Source: G963668185 sp965237445 (GTDB lineage: Bacteria > Chloroflexota > Dehalococcoidia > Lucifugimonadales > G963668185). Taken from it: a stretch of DNA of 64,000 nt. The notes under the pieces are model-generated. The model did not search any database and was not told where the DNA came from. It worked only from the letters and a program-made list of their open reading frames with translations. Position numbers and translations under genes: made by a program. Of the stretch, positions 25,728 through 35,627 are shown one piece after another (within the stretch, counting starts at the first letter, position 1; each line of letters opens with the position of its first letter). Location of the stretch: positions 2,604,001-2,668,000 of the forward strand of contig OZ250142.1 of the NCBI GenBank assembly GCA_965237445.1, written 5' to 3'.

Positions 25728-27947
25728 ATGCACCCCACCACCGAACAACTAGAAGCCCTCGCCCTTTCCGAAGCCGAGTACGAGGTTATAGTTGAGCGCC
25801 TCGGCCGGGAACCGAACGAGCTGGAGCTGGGACTCTTCGGCTCTCTTTGGAGCGAGCACTGCGGCTACAAGCACTCGAAGCCTCTGCTGGCCATGCTCCC
25901 TTCATCCGGCCGCCGCCTGCTGGTGGCCCCAGGGGAGGAGAACGCAGGCGCTGTCGACATCGGCGACGGGCTGGCGCTCGTTATGAAGATCGAGTCGCAC
26001 AACCACCCATCGGCCATCGAGCCGTATGAGGGCGCGGCTACCGGCGTCGGCGGCATCGTTCGCGACATCTTCGCCATGGGCGCGCGACCGATCGCCCTGC
26101 TGAACTCGCTCAGGTTCGGCCCGCTATCCGAGCCACGGAACCGGTTTCTGTTCTCCGGCGTTGTGTCGGGCATTTCCGGGTATGGAAACTGTATAGGCGT
26201 GCCTAATGTGGGTGGGGAGGTTGTGTTCTCCGAGTCGTACTCGGGGAACCCGCTCGTCAATGCGATGTGCATTGGCCTGCTGAGCACCGATGGACTTGTG
26301 CGCGCCACGACCGGCGAGCCAGGCAACGCGCTGATACTCGTGGGTTCTGAGACGGGCAAGGACGGGATTCACGGAGCATCCGGCCTGGCGTCGCGAAACC
26401 TCGAGGAAGACAGGGAGATGCGCCCGACCGTGCAGGTGGGCGATCCGTTCCTTGAAAAGGTGCTAATCGAGGCGTGTCTCGAAGTGGCTGCTACCGGCAA
26501 GCTGGTCGGGATGCAGGACCTCGGCGCCGCCGGGCTTACGAGCGCTGCCATCGAGGCCGCCTCCAAGGGCGGGACCGGCCTCACCATCGACGTCTCGCTC
26601 GTGCCCCGGCGAGAAGGGGGAATGGAGCCATACCATGTGATGCTCTCGGAGTCCCAGGAGCGGATGCTCATCGTGACCCTGCCCGAAGACATCGACGAGG
26701 TATGCGCGGTGTTCGACAAGTGGGGCCTGCGGTCCACCGTTATCGGCCGTTCGACTGCAGATGGACTTGTGCGGGTGTTTGACGACGGTGATCGGTGCGG
26801 CGAGGCTCCCATTGCCCTGCTGACTGACCCGCCCCAATACAGGCCGCAGGGAGTGAAGCCCCCGTGGATTGAGGAGCTCCAATCGTGGGACCCGCACACC
26901 CTTCCCATGCCCGACTCCCGCCCTGATGAAGTCCTGACTCGCCTCCTTGCCTCACCCAACATAGCAAGCAAGGAACCTGTGTTCCGTAGGTACGACCACC
27001 AGGTGCAGACGAACACCGTAGTCTTGCCCGGCGGGGACTCCGCGGTGCTGCGGCTAAAGGGCACCGGCAAAGGCCTGGCCGCCGCCACCGACGGAAACGG
27101 CCGTTTCTGCTATCTGGACCCTTACGAGGGCGGAAAGATTGCGGTGGCCGAGGCCTGCAGGAACGTGTCCTGCTCAGGCGCCGGACCTGTCGCGATCACC
27201 GACTGCCTGAACTTCGGAAACCCCGAGCGCGCTGAGATCTACTTCCAGCTGGAAGAGTGTGTAAAAGGCATCTCGGAAGCGGCCCGAGCACTGGGCGTCC
27301 CAGTGATTAGCGGCAACGTCAGCCTTTACAACGAGAGCGAGGGCGCCATCTACCCTACCCCGATCATTGGCGGCCTGGGACTGCTGGAGAAAGTGGAACG
27401 GCACGCAACAGTTGCCTTTCGGAAGGCCGGTGATCTCGTGTACCTACTCGGCAGATCCGGCACGGCTGACGGTCCAGGCACGCTGGGAGGGAGCGAGTAC
27501 CTCGCGGTAGTGCATGGGCTTGTCGCGGGTCGGCCTTCGATCGACCTGGACTTGGAGGTCGCGGTGCAGCGGGCGTGCCGCCGGTTGATCGAAGAGGGCA
27601 TCGCCAGGTCGGCGCACGACTGTTCCGACGGCGGACTGGCGATAGCCGTGGCCGAGTCCTGCATAGCGGGCAATATCGGCTTTACCGGCGAGCTCTCACT
27701 AGACTCGCGGTGGGATGCCGTGCTATTTGGTGAAGGCCAGTCACGCATCGTCGTGTCGGTGAGCGCCGAAGCTGAGCAGCGTCTTCTTAGTTTGTGCCGC
27801 GATGAAGGAGTGCCTACCGTGCAACTCGGGCGCGTCGGAGGAGACAGGCTTGCTATCGACAGCCTGCTGGACGTCGCGGTTGCAGATCTCGCTACCGCGT
27901 GGAAGCACGGCCTTCAGGATGCCGCGTCTGGCAACTCCGCAAAGTAG
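25728..27947 (+). CDS. purL: Phosphoribosylformylglycinamidine synthase, synthetase subunit
   Basis: 739 residues, the small-type PurL that works with separate PurQ and PurS. ATP-dependent conversion of formylglycinamide ribotide to the amidine. Signs: LWSEHCGYKHSKPLL, KIESHNHPSAIEPYEGAATGVGG, the glycine-rich loop around DLGAAGLTSAAIE, and HDCSDGGLAIAVAES in the second half. ATG 25728 starts 68 bases after hicB. The operon otherwise reads yqeY-purQ-purL. Confidence 0.95.
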   Translation: MHPTTEQLEALALSEAEYEVIVERLGREPNELELGLFGSLWSEHCGYKHSKPLLAMLPSSGRRLLVAPGEENAGAVDIGDGLALVMKIESHNHPSAIEPYEGAATGVGGIVRDIFAMGARPIALLNSLRFGPLSEPRNRFLFSGVVSGISGYGNCIGVPNVGGEVVFSESYSGNPLVNAMCIGLLSTDGLVRATTGEPGNALILVGSETGKDGIHGASGLASRNLEEDREMRPTVQVGDPFLEKVLIEACLEVAATGKLVGMQDLGAAGLTSAAIEAASKGGTGLTIDVSLVPRREGGMEPYHVMLSESQERMLIVTLPEDIDEVCAVFDKWGLRSTVIGRSTADGLVRVFDDGDRCGEAPIALLTDPPQYRPQGVKPPWIEELQSWDPHTLPMPDSRPDEVLTRLLASPNIASKEPVFRRYDHQVQTNTVVLPGGDSAVLRLKGTGKGLAAATDGNGRFCYLDPYEGGKIAVAEACRNVSCSGAGPVAITDCLNFGNPERAEIYFQLEECVKGISEAARALGVPVISGNVSLYNESEGAIYPTPIIGGLGLLEKVERHATVAFRKAGDLVYLLGRSGTADGPGTLGGSEYLAVVHGLVAGRPSIDLDLEVAVQRACRRLIEEGIARSAHDCSDGGLAIAVAESCIAGNIGFTGELSLDSRWDAVLFGEGQSRIVVSVSAEAEQRLLSLCRDEGVPTVQLGRVGGDRLAIDSLLDVAVADLATAWKHGLQDAASGNSAK

Positions 27948-27977
27948 CCGCGCGTCTTGACCGGGTGAAGTGGCCCC

Positions 27978-28598
27978 TTGTCCACGTACCACAGGCCTGA
28001 GGACCTGGGCGCTGCTCAGGACGAGCGCGACGCCGCGATACCCGGCCGCCGGTTCTTCGTCTACGTCCTCGAGACCAGTAACGGCCACTACGTCGGCCAC
28101 ACTGCCAGAATGAGAGGCAGACTGCGTGAACACGCTAACGGCGAGGTCGAATCTACTGCTGAAACCAGCCCGAGTCTCGCCTGGCGGTCCGGACCCTTTG
28201 ACGAGCGGCATGATGCTGCCAGGTTCGAGGCAGCGTTGAAGTCAATGCGAGACTCAGGCGCACAGAGATTTTCTGAGATCACGGGACTGAAACCTGAGCC
28301 CTTCTTGAAGTCATACACCATCACCCAGGACGAGGACTCAGGTCCTGCCGGGGCAAGGAAGCTCGTCCGGCGTCCGGTTGCCGTCGGAGCTGTATTAGGA
28401 GCGGTTCTCGGCCTTCTGTGGGCCTTCGATTTCGATGTCAACGCGCTTGGTGTCGGGGCCGTCAAAGTGGCCATCCTTACTCTTGCGTGTGCGGCCGGCC
28501 TACCAATGCTCATCTGGCTTGTACCCCGAATTGCCCGGTACTATCGGTCCTCAGGCAGATCGAGGCGCCGGTACCGTCGCCGTCGCCGCCGGCGGTGA
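27978..28598 (+). CDS. GIY-YIG domain protein with two membrane helices and poly-Arg tail
   Basis: 206 residues from a TTG at 27978 (no better start). Residues 27-105 form a GIY-YIG nuclease-like domain: FFVYVLET, then YVGHT, then RMRGRLREH, with a Glu-containing helix RFEAALKSM. Residues about 132-175 hold two hydrophobic helices, and the chain ends in an almost pure arginine tail. Stand-alone GIY-YIG domains usually cut DNA; an anchored, strongly basic form suggests action on DNA or RNA at the membrane. It follows purL by 30 bases. The combination is not one I recognise. Confidence 0.65.
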   Translation: MSTYHRPEDLGAAQDERDAAIPGRRFFVYVLETSNGHYVGHTARMRGRLREHANGEVESTAETSPSLAWRSGPFDERHDAARFEAALKSMRDSGAQRFSEITGLKPEPFLKSYTITQDEDSGPAGARKLVRRPVAVGAVLGAVLGLLWAFDFDVNALGVGAVKVAILTLACAAGLPMLIWLVPRIARYYRSSGRSRRRYRRRRRRR

Positions 28599-28721
28599 TT
28601 GAAGCGCCAGCCGTTGGACTCACAAGAGGTAATTGCAGTCGACTTAGCTTGACAGTCTCGAAGCCGGACTGCTAGATTGAATGCGGTTCAAGCTGCCTTG
28701 GCTGCCAACACGGAGGTCCTG

Positions 28722-29048
28722 TTGCCCACATACGAATACCGTTGCGAGGCCGAGTCGCACCGTTTCGAGCTCCGGCAAAGTTTCGATTCCGATCCGGTTC
28801 ATGAATGCCCCGAATGCGGCAGCGTTTCCAGGCGCGTTTTCCATGCCCCCGCGGTTGTCTTCAAAGGCAGCGGATTTTACGTAAACGATTACGGCAAGAA
28901 GGGCGGCAACATGGGCTCGTCCTCTTCCTCGTCTGGCAACGGTAAGTCCTCCTCCGACGGCGAAAAGTCTGCTTCGAAGTCCGACTCCAAGGCAAAGAGC
29001 GACTCCAAGTCCGATTCCAAGAAGGCGACAGCCTCCTCCGACTCTTAG
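28722..29048 (+). CDS. FmdB-like small zinc-ribbon protein, degenerate ribbon
   Basis: 108 residues. The TTG at 28722 is preceded by GGAGG at a spacing of five and gives the family start (M)PTYEYRCE; the frame-open ATG upstream is rejected. FmdB-type ribbons have two C-x2-C knuckles. Here the first is CEAES, so its second cysteine is missing, while the second (CPECG) is intact. After residue 65 the chain is low-complexity, rich in Ser, Lys and Asp (KSDS repeats). Role unknown in this family; regulatory or metal-handling roles have been suggested. Confidence 0.7.
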   Translation: MPTYEYRCEAESHRFELRQSFDSDPVHECPECGSVSRRVFHAPAVVFKGSGFYVNDYGKKGGNMGSSSSSSGNGKSSSDGEKSASKSDSKAKSDSKSDSKKATASSDS

Positions 29049-29093
29049 GCCTGCAATGCCAGGTCCCCTCCGCCTTCGCCCTAGTGTGGCAGC

Positions 29094-29558
29094 TTGAAGG
29101 CGCTTCTCCAGAGGGTTTCTTCAGCCTCCGTTGAAGTGGACGGAGAAAAACTCGGTCAGATTGGCCCGGGCCTTGTGGTGCTACTCGGAATCTCGTGCGA
29201 GGACACCGAGAAGGAAGCGGCCTACATCGCCACCAAGACCGCGAACCTCCGTATCTTCAGCGACGAAGACGGCCGGTTCAACCTCTCAGCCATGGACGTC
29301 GGAGGCGAGATTCTGCTCGTGAGCCAATTCACTCTTTACGGAGACACTCGCAAGGGCCGCAGGCCCAGCTTTGTTGGAGCCGCTGACCCCGGCGTAGCCG
29401 GTCCCCTGTTCGAACGCGCCGTCGAGATGTTCCGGGAGACGGGTCTAAAGGTGCAGACCGGCAGGTTCCAGGCGAACATGAACGTCACTATCCACAACGA
29501 TGGCCCCGTCACGATCATGCTCGACACTGCGGACGCGGACCGCCCTCGCCGGAGCTAG
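29094..29558 (+). CDS. dtd: D-aminoacyl-tRNA deacylase
   Basis: 154 residues from a TTG at 29094. Removes D-amino acids from mischarged tRNA. The family motifs SQFTLYG and HNDGPVTIMLDT (the cross-subunit NxGPxT element) are both present, and the opening KALLQRVSSASVEVDG is typical. The length is standard. It stands after the fmdB-like gene with a 45-base gap and converges with the next lipoprotein gene. Confidence 0.92.
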   Translation: MKALLQRVSSASVEVDGEKLGQIGPGLVVLLGISCEDTEKEAAYIATKTANLRIFSDEDGRFNLSAMDVGGEILLVSQFTLYGDTRKGRRPSFVGAADPGVAGPLFERAVEMFRETGLKVQTGRFQANMNVTIHNDGPVTIMLDTADADRPRRS

Positions 29559-29670
29559 CAGGCCGCAGGTTACGCCTTACACCTGTACCTTCTGCTGCGG
29601 AGGGAGCGCGTCAACTCGGCCCGCCCCGCGGTCAAGCTGACAGGCCTGGCAAATGGGCACGTCTCGCCAT

Positions 29671-31110
29671 CTACTTTGGCGACCAGAACGCAAGTCTGCC
29701 CTCGGCAACCACCTGTAACGTCGGCAGGTCGCCGACCGTTAGCACGATGACCTGGTCCTGCTGCTGCGCGCCCAACGACGCACCGACTCCACTCCCGGCG
29801 ACACTGCCCGTGAACACGATCGCCTTACTGTCAGGCGACCAGATGCCATGGGAGTACACAAACTGGTCGAAGAACTGCAACCACACCCGCATGTCATCCG
29901 AGGCAATGAACTCCGCCAGGCGTCGGGTACTTCCAGTCTCCACGTCCAGTACGTTCCAGCCCCACACGAGCTGTGTGTCGGTGACCGTAACGTAAGCCAG
30001 CTTCGAGCCGTCCGGCGACCACGCGAACGCGATCACCAGCTCTGCGATCGTGGTGATATGCCGCTCTCCTTCAGGCGACACGATCACCACCTCGTCGTAG
30101 GCCGGCACCCTGGGGTCTATGCCGCGTCCAACCGCGAGCCATTCGCCGCTCGGAGACCACAGGAATGCCACTCGAGGGGATGCCCCTATGATGTACTCCG
30201 TTTCGCCGTACAGGCTCCGCAGATGCACGCCGTAAATCCCGGAATCTTCGCTCCTCTCGACGACCGTCATCAACTCGGCGGAAGGCCACCACGCCGGCGC
30301 CCTGTAGCCGGCCGCATAAGGTGGAAGTGGGCTGGTAACGATGTCCGGCTCAGTGTCCACCAGCACGTGGTTGCCGCCGCGGTGCACGATCAGGTACCGG
30401 GATGTGTGGGACCATGAGAAGTACACCGGCGGCCGGCTCGCCACGTGCACGGGCCCTGCCTCATCGCGGAGATCGTCGACGTAGACCTCTAGGCCCGTCT
30501 CGCCGCCGGTGATGAACGCCAATCGCTCCCCGTCCGGCGACCACACCGGATAGTGCGGCAGGTTTGGGGCGACCAGGATGCCCGCGTACTTCGGGTCTCC
30601 CTTGTATAGTTCGCTCTCACCCTCTGCCCCGTCCGCCGCCAGGAGAAGGCTTACGTCAGCAGCTACGCCCTCTCCGATCACTGCCGGGTACGCGATGTGC
30701 ACACCATCCGGGGCCCACGTCGGCCACGAGTATCTGCCCTGCCCCGCCGTCAGCAGACGGTCTTCGGTCCCATCCGGATTGACCGTACGAATTTTGAGGT
30801 CTGGGGTTACGTAGGCAATCCTGCCGGCAAGCGTTTCAACTGACTCGGTCGCTTCGTCCGAAACATCATCCGGCGCGACAGTCTCAGCCTGTGACGCCTG
30901 CGGGTCCTCCTCTGCCGCTGACGCCTCCTGGCCCACGCTCGCGTCCGAGTCGCTGGCCATCGGCGTTTCGACCGGCGCGGGCGCCTGAGTGGCTTCTGGC
31001 TCGACGGTACCATCCACCACGGGCGCATCGCCCGTCTGCCCACATGCCGCTAGCACGACGGCCGCGAATGCGATGGACGCAACAAGGAAGCGAATGCCAT
31101 CGTGTCGCAT
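29671..31110 (-). CDS. Lipoprotein with TolB-like beta-propeller
   Basis: 479 residues. Signal peptide with lipobox LAAC (lipid-modified C23), then an Ala/Glu/Thr-rich linker to about residue 95, then repeated WSPDG-type blades (WAPDG, WSPDGERL, WSPSGEWL, WSPDGSK, WSPDSK), which form a TolB/WD40-like propeller. Such proteins usually act as extracytoplasmic binding scaffolds. It lies downstream of nadC on the same strand, 108 bases away, but a functional link is not evident. Confidence 0.8.
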   Translation of the reverse strand: MRHDGIRFLVASIAFAAVVLAACGQTGDAPVVDGTVEPEATQAPAPVETPMASDSDASVGQEASAAEEDPQASQAETVAPDDVSDEATESVETLAGRIAYVTPDLKIRTVNPDGTEDRLLTAGQGRYSWPTWAPDGVHIAYPAVIGEGVAADVSLLLAADGAEGESELYKGDPKYAGILVAPNLPHYPVWSPDGERLAFITGGETGLEVYVDDLRDEAGPVHVASRPPVYFSWSHTSRYLIVHRGGNHVLVDTEPDIVTSPLPPYAAGYRAPAWWPSAELMTVVERSEDSGIYGVHLRSLYGETEYIIGASPRVAFLWSPSGEWLAVGRGIDPRVPAYDEVVIVSPEGERHITTIAELVIAFAWSPDGSKLAYVTVTDTQLVWGWNVLDVETGSTRRLAEFIASDDMRVWLQFFDQFVYSHGIWSPDSKAIVFTGSVAGSGVGASLGAQQQDQVIVLTVGDLPTLQVVAEGRLAFWSPK

Positions 31111-31218
31111 GTAGGGTGCTGTGGCGTATGTGCTCAGGTCGTTCCTCGCGCCGGCCAGTCTGCCAACATCCTACCCGTCACCTGTCAGAGCCGAAAGGGA
31201 TCGAAGCAGCCCTGCCTA

Positions 31219-32064
<846 letters not shown>

Positions 32065-32119
32065 TGCTGCGCCGGCCTTTTGAATTCCGTTTCACCTGGC
32101 GGAAACCCAGGCGAAACTT

Positions 32120-32182
32120 CCTCTCCCTTGATGAGAGAGGACTGAGAGCCTGTCCCGAGCCTCTCGAGGGATGAGGGTGAAA
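32120..32182 (+). repeat. REP-like dispersed element, copy 1
   Basis: A 63-base stretch beginning CCTCTCCCTTGATGAGAG and ending GAGGGATGAGGGTGAAA. The same order of blocks (CCTCTC, GATG, GAGAGG, GAGCCTG-CCCGAG, CTCGAGGG, AGGGTGAAA) occurs on the opposite strand at 56033-56094. It lies in the nadA-nadC gap. Confidence 0.6.
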
Positions 32183-32263
32183 TCTCCGGACTTCTTCGAA
32201 GCGCAGGATAGTTAGTCAAACGTCACATCGACGAAAGAAGATCGCGTGAGGGTGTCTCGTCCC

Positions 32264-33475
32264 CTACACCACCCGCAGCATCCGGTCGAGCGCGACCTTC
32301 GCCTCCTGCCTCACGTCGTCCTCCACGGTGATTCGGTTCACCGTCTCGCCATCGGCCAGCGACTCGAACATCCACGCTAGGTACGCCGGGTGTATCCGGT
32401 ACATCGTCGAGCACGGGCAGACGACTGCGTCCAGGCAGTACACTTTCTTGTCGGGATGCTCGGAGGCGATCCTGTTCACTAGGCTGATTTCGGTGCCCAC
32501 AGCCCACACGGAGCCGGCCGGGGCGTCCTCGATCATCTTGATGATGTACTCGGTGGAGCCGTTGAAGTCCGCGGCCTGCACAGTCTCCATCGTGCACTCC
32601 GGGTGAACCAGAACGTTGACGTCCGGGTCCTGGGACCGTGCGTTTTCGATCTGTGCCACCGTGAACCTGGTGTGCACGGAGCAGTGCCCCTGCCACAGGA
32701 TGACCTTCGCGTTCTGCAGCGCGGCCTCCGTGTGCCCGCCTAAGGGCTTGAACGGGTTCCACACGATCATGTCGTCCAGGCCGATCCCCAGCTTCACGCC
32801 CGTGTTGCGTCCCAGGTGCTGGTCCGGCAGGAACAGCACCCGCTCGCCGCGCTCGAACGCCCACTCGAACACGGCCGGCGCATTGCTCGACGTACAGACG
32901 ATCCCTCCGTTCCGTCCGCACAGCGCCTTGATCGATGCCGTCGAGTTCATGTACGTGATCGGCACAATCCCGCCCGATCCCAGCACGTCCTCCAGGTCGT
33001 CCCAGCAGTCCAGGACGTCATCTATCACTGCCATGTCCGCCATCGAGCAGCCGGCCGTGAGGTTAGGAAGGATCACCGCCTGGTCAGGTGTGCTAAGGAT
33101 GTCCGCCGTCTCGGCCATAAAGTGCACGCCGCAGAACACGATGTACTCGGCCTCCTCCTGGGAGGCCGCGAACTGCGAGAGCTTAAATGAGTCTCCTCTC
33201 AGGTCCGCGTACTTGATCACCTCGTCCCGCTGGTAGTGATGGCCCAGCGTCACCAGCCTCCGGCCAAGGGCGGCCTTCGCCGCGTCGATCCTGCCGTCCA
33301 GCTCGTCCGGCTTCATCTTGATGTACCTGATCGGAATCCGCTGCCACTGCACGTCGGCCTTGAACTCTTCCTCAAGCGGCTTGGATACGAGCTCTTCAGT
33401 GGTACAGAACGCGGACTGCTCCAACTCCGTTAGGGGGATTACTGGCTCTCGACTCATTCGCAGTTTCGCAACCAT
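32264..33475 (-). CDS. nadA: Quinolinate synthase A
   Basis: 403 residues from ATG 33475, with AAGGAG nine bases upstream; about 190 further upstream residues are antisense artefact over miaB. Condenses iminoaspartate with dihydroxyacetone phosphate using a 4Fe-4S cluster. The three likely ligand cysteines lie in FCGVHFMAE, VCTSSNAP and VCPCSTMYRIHP. LGHHYQRDEV and TAGCSMADM also match. The start lies five bases past the miaB stop, so the two are coupled. Confidence 0.94.
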   Translation of the reverse strand: MVAKLRMSREPVIPLTELEQSAFCTTEELVSKPLEEEFKADVQWQRIPIRYIKMKPDELDGRIDAAKAALGRRLVTLGHHYQRDEVIKYADLRGDSFKLSQFAASQEEAEYIVFCGVHFMAETADILSTPDQAVILPNLTAGCSMADMAVIDDVLDCWDDLEDVLGSGGIVPITYMNSTASIKALCGRNGGIVCTSSNAPAVFEWAFERGERVLFLPDQHLGRNTGVKLGIGLDDMIVWNPFKPLGGHTEAALQNAKVILWQGHCSVHTRFTVAQIENARSQDPDVNVLVHPECTMETVQAADFNGSTEYIIKMIEDAPAGSVWAVGTEISLVNRIASEHPDKKVYCLDAVVCPCSTMYRIHPAYLAWMFESLADGETVNRITVEDDVRQEAKVALDRMLRVV

Positions 33476-33480
33476 GCCGG

Positions 33481-34776
33481 TCAACTCCTTACTGCTTGCG
33501 CGACGGCCGCCATGCGGCCCCGCAGTGCCCACGGGCTCGTGGCTTCGATCTCGATGTCCACCATATTTCCGACGAGCTCGTCTCCTCCTTCGAAGTACAC
33601 GAGCTTGTCGTTCCTGTTCCTGCCGTACAGCCTGCCTCTCCGCCTGCCTTCCACCAGCACCTCCAGCGTGCTCCCGGCCAGCTTTGCGTTGATCTCTGTG
33701 AGTATCTCTTCCTGTAGGTGGTCGATAGTCTGCAATCGACGCTTCTTCTCGTCCGGGTCTACGTCGTCCTCCATCTTGCGGGCCGCGATCGTGCCCTCCC
33801 GCACCGAGTACGCCGCCGAGTGGACCTTGTCGAACCGGATGTCGCTGATCATGTCCACGGTCTGCTGGAAGTCGTCCTCGCTCTCGCCGCAAAACCCCAC
33901 GATGAGGTCCGTCGCAAGCGACACGCCGGCGATCCGCTCGCGGATCCTGTCGATGATCCGGCGGTACTGCGCGTTGTCGTACCCTCGCCGCATGGTCTCG
34001 AGCACGCGGTCGCCGCCCGCCTGGAACGGCAGGTTGACGTGCTCGCACACCTTGTCGAGGTCGGCCACCGCGTCAATGATCCGGTTGCTCATGTCGTTCG
34101 GGTGCGATGTCAGGAACCGCACGCGTCGCAGACCATCCACGTCGTTCACTGCGGCCAGCAGGTCGGCCAGATCAACGTCCCCGGCAAGGTCCTGCCCGTA
34201 CGAGTCGACGTTTTGCCCCAGCAGCGTTACCTCTTTCACGCCCCTCGCGGCAAGCAGTTCGCACTCGCGTGTCACGTCCGGTATCGTGCGGCTCTTCTCG
34301 CGGCCGCGGCGGTACGGGATGATGCAGAACGAGCAGAACTTGTCGCAGCCGTGGATGATGGGAATATACGCCGCGACCGCCGGCCTTGCGGAGAGCTGGC
34401 TCAGGCAACCCTCCGGGTCCACTCCCATGCGCTCGCCCAGGAGATTGACCAGCGGCGCGTACTCCTGCGGCCTCATGAACACGTCCACGTACGGGAACCG
34501 CTTCTCAAGCGCGTCTGTCCTCGGACCGACCATGCACCCCATCAGCGCAACGACTCTGTCCGGGCGGCGCGTCTTGAGCGGCTTGAGGCTCGTGAGCATG
34601 CCTACGACCTTGTCCTCGGCGCTCTGACGCACCACACAACTGTTCAGCACGATCACGTCGGCCGACTTCGGCTCAGGCGCGCTCCTCAGCCCAAGCTGCC
34701 CCAGCGCGCTTTCCAGACGCTCCGAGTCCGCCTTGTTCATCTGGCACCCTATGGTCCAGAGATAGAAGCTGTCCAT
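33481..34776 (-). CDS. miaB: tRNA-2-methylthio-N6-dimethylallyladenosine synthase
   Basis: 431 residues. Adds the methylthio group to A37 of tRNA. N-terminal MTTase domain (YLWTIGCQMNKADSE with conserved Cys), radical-SAM motif CDKFCSFC, and a C-terminal TRAM domain (residues about 365-425). The three N-terminal-domain cysteines bind the auxiliary cluster. It is the first gene of miaB-nadA-nadC. tRNA-Ser lies 38 bases upstream on the same strand. Confidence 0.94.
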   Translation of the reverse strand: MDSFYLWTIGCQMNKADSERLESALGQLGLRSAPEPKSADVIVLNSCVVRQSAEDKVVGMLTSLKPLKTRRPDRVVALMGCMVGPRTDALEKRFPYVDVFMRPQEYAPLVNLLGERMGVDPEGCLSQLSARPAVAAYIPIIHGCDKFCSFCIIPYRRGREKSRTIPDVTRECELLAARGVKEVTLLGQNVDSYGQDLAGDVDLADLLAAVNDVDGLRRVRFLTSHPNDMSNRIIDAVADLDKVCEHVNLPFQAGGDRVLETMRRGYDNAQYRRIIDRIRERIAGVSLATDLIVGFCGESEDDFQQTVDMISDIRFDKVHSAAYSVREGTIAARKMEDDVDPDEKKRRLQTIDHLQEEILTEINAKLAGSTLEVLVEGRRRGRLYGRNRNDKLVYFEGGDELVGNMVDIEIEATSPWALRGRMAAVAQAVRS

Positions 34777-34813
34777 ACTGGCGGGCTGTCCTCCTGATTG
34801 TTCGAACTCTGTG

Positions 34814-34906
34814 TGGCGGAGGGAATGGGATTCGAACCCATGAGAGGGCTACAAACCCCCTAACCGCTTAGCAGGCGGCCGCACTAGGCCTCTATGCGAT
34901 CCCTCC
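34814..34906 (-). tRNA. tRNA-Ser (anticodon GCU)
   Basis: Minus-strand class II tRNA: acceptor GGAGGGA pairs with TCCCTCC, anticodon loop CTGCTAA with anticodon GCT, a long variable arm and T loop GGTTCGAATCC. The 3' CCA is encoded at 34814-34816. Total 93 nt. Confidence 0.95.
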
Positions 34907-35174
34907 ACGCTAATCCGAATATAGCAGTGGATATCAAGGCAGGCAATAAGAAGTTTGTGATTTCAGGAACTAATATCGGAAAACACTTACTGCTTCCGTA
35001 AAGTGAGCGGAGCAGACCTGCGCTTTTCGTAGAACAAGCAGAACTCGGTGAACGAAGAGATAACGTTTGGTAAATTTTTCACAAATTACCGGCTATCTGT
35101 CCCCTGCCCCAGTTTTCTGAGGAAGGCTGAGATGATGTGCCGTCCGTAGAGAAGGGGCCCTCAGCGCCCTCGCC

Positions 35175-35627
35175 TCACGAAACCCCGGGTGCCGCTCCCG
35201 CGCCGCGCCGCTCGAAGAACTCCGGGCTCTCCACCCACACCTCGCCGTCGACGAAGTACTCCTTCTTCCAGATCGGCACCGTCTGCTTGATCCGGTCGAC
35301 CACCTGCGCGCACGCTCGGAACGCCGCCTCCCGGTGCGGCGAACCAACCGCCACGATCAGACTTACGTCGCCGATCTCCAGCCGTCCCAGCCGATGCGCG
35401 ATCGCGAGGTCCTCCACCGGCAACTCCTCTCGAATCGCGGCCGCGATCTCCGCCAGCTTGGCCTCCGCCATCGGTTCGTACGCTTCGTACTCCAGGTAGC
35501 GCACCGATCTGCCGCCCGTGTTGTCGCGCGTCACACCGAGGAACGTCACCACGCCGCCGTTCGCCGGAGTGAGCACCGCCTCCGTCACCCGTTCCGGCTC
35601 CAGCGCTTCGTCAGTGAGTAAAATCAT
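35175..35627 (-). CDS. moaE: Molybdopterin synthase catalytic subunit
   Basis: 150 residues. Transfers sulphur from MoaD thiocarboxylate to precursor Z to form molybdopterin. Family signs: GGVVTFLGVTRDNTGG, LEYEAYEPMAE, HRLGRLEIGD and the active-site lysines in RIKQTVPIWKKEYF. ATG 35627 overlaps the end of moaD by 17 bases. The cofactor would serve the molybdo-oxidoreductase at 16010. Other Moco synthesis genes are not in the window. Confidence 0.93.
   Translation of the reverse strand: MILLTDEALEPERVTEAVLTPANGGVVTFLGVTRDNTGGRSVRYLEYEAYEPMAEAKLAEIAAAIREELPVEDLAIAHRLGRLEIGDVSLIVAVGSPHREAAFRACAQVVDRIKQTVPIWKKEYFVDGEVWVESPEFFERRGAGAAPGVS

Noticed and set aside
28921..29045. Repeated TCC/TCG and AAG triplets that look like a CRISPR or microsatellite
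   Set aside because: They encode the in-frame Ser/Lys/Asp tail of the FmdB-like protein; no spacer structure.
33476..34048. N-terminal extension of nadA
   Set aside because: It overlaps miaB completely; ATG 33475 has a good AAGGAG.
33512..34627. Large plus-strand open frame of 371 codons
   Set aside because: Shadow of miaB: Ser/Arg-rich composition, no start signal.
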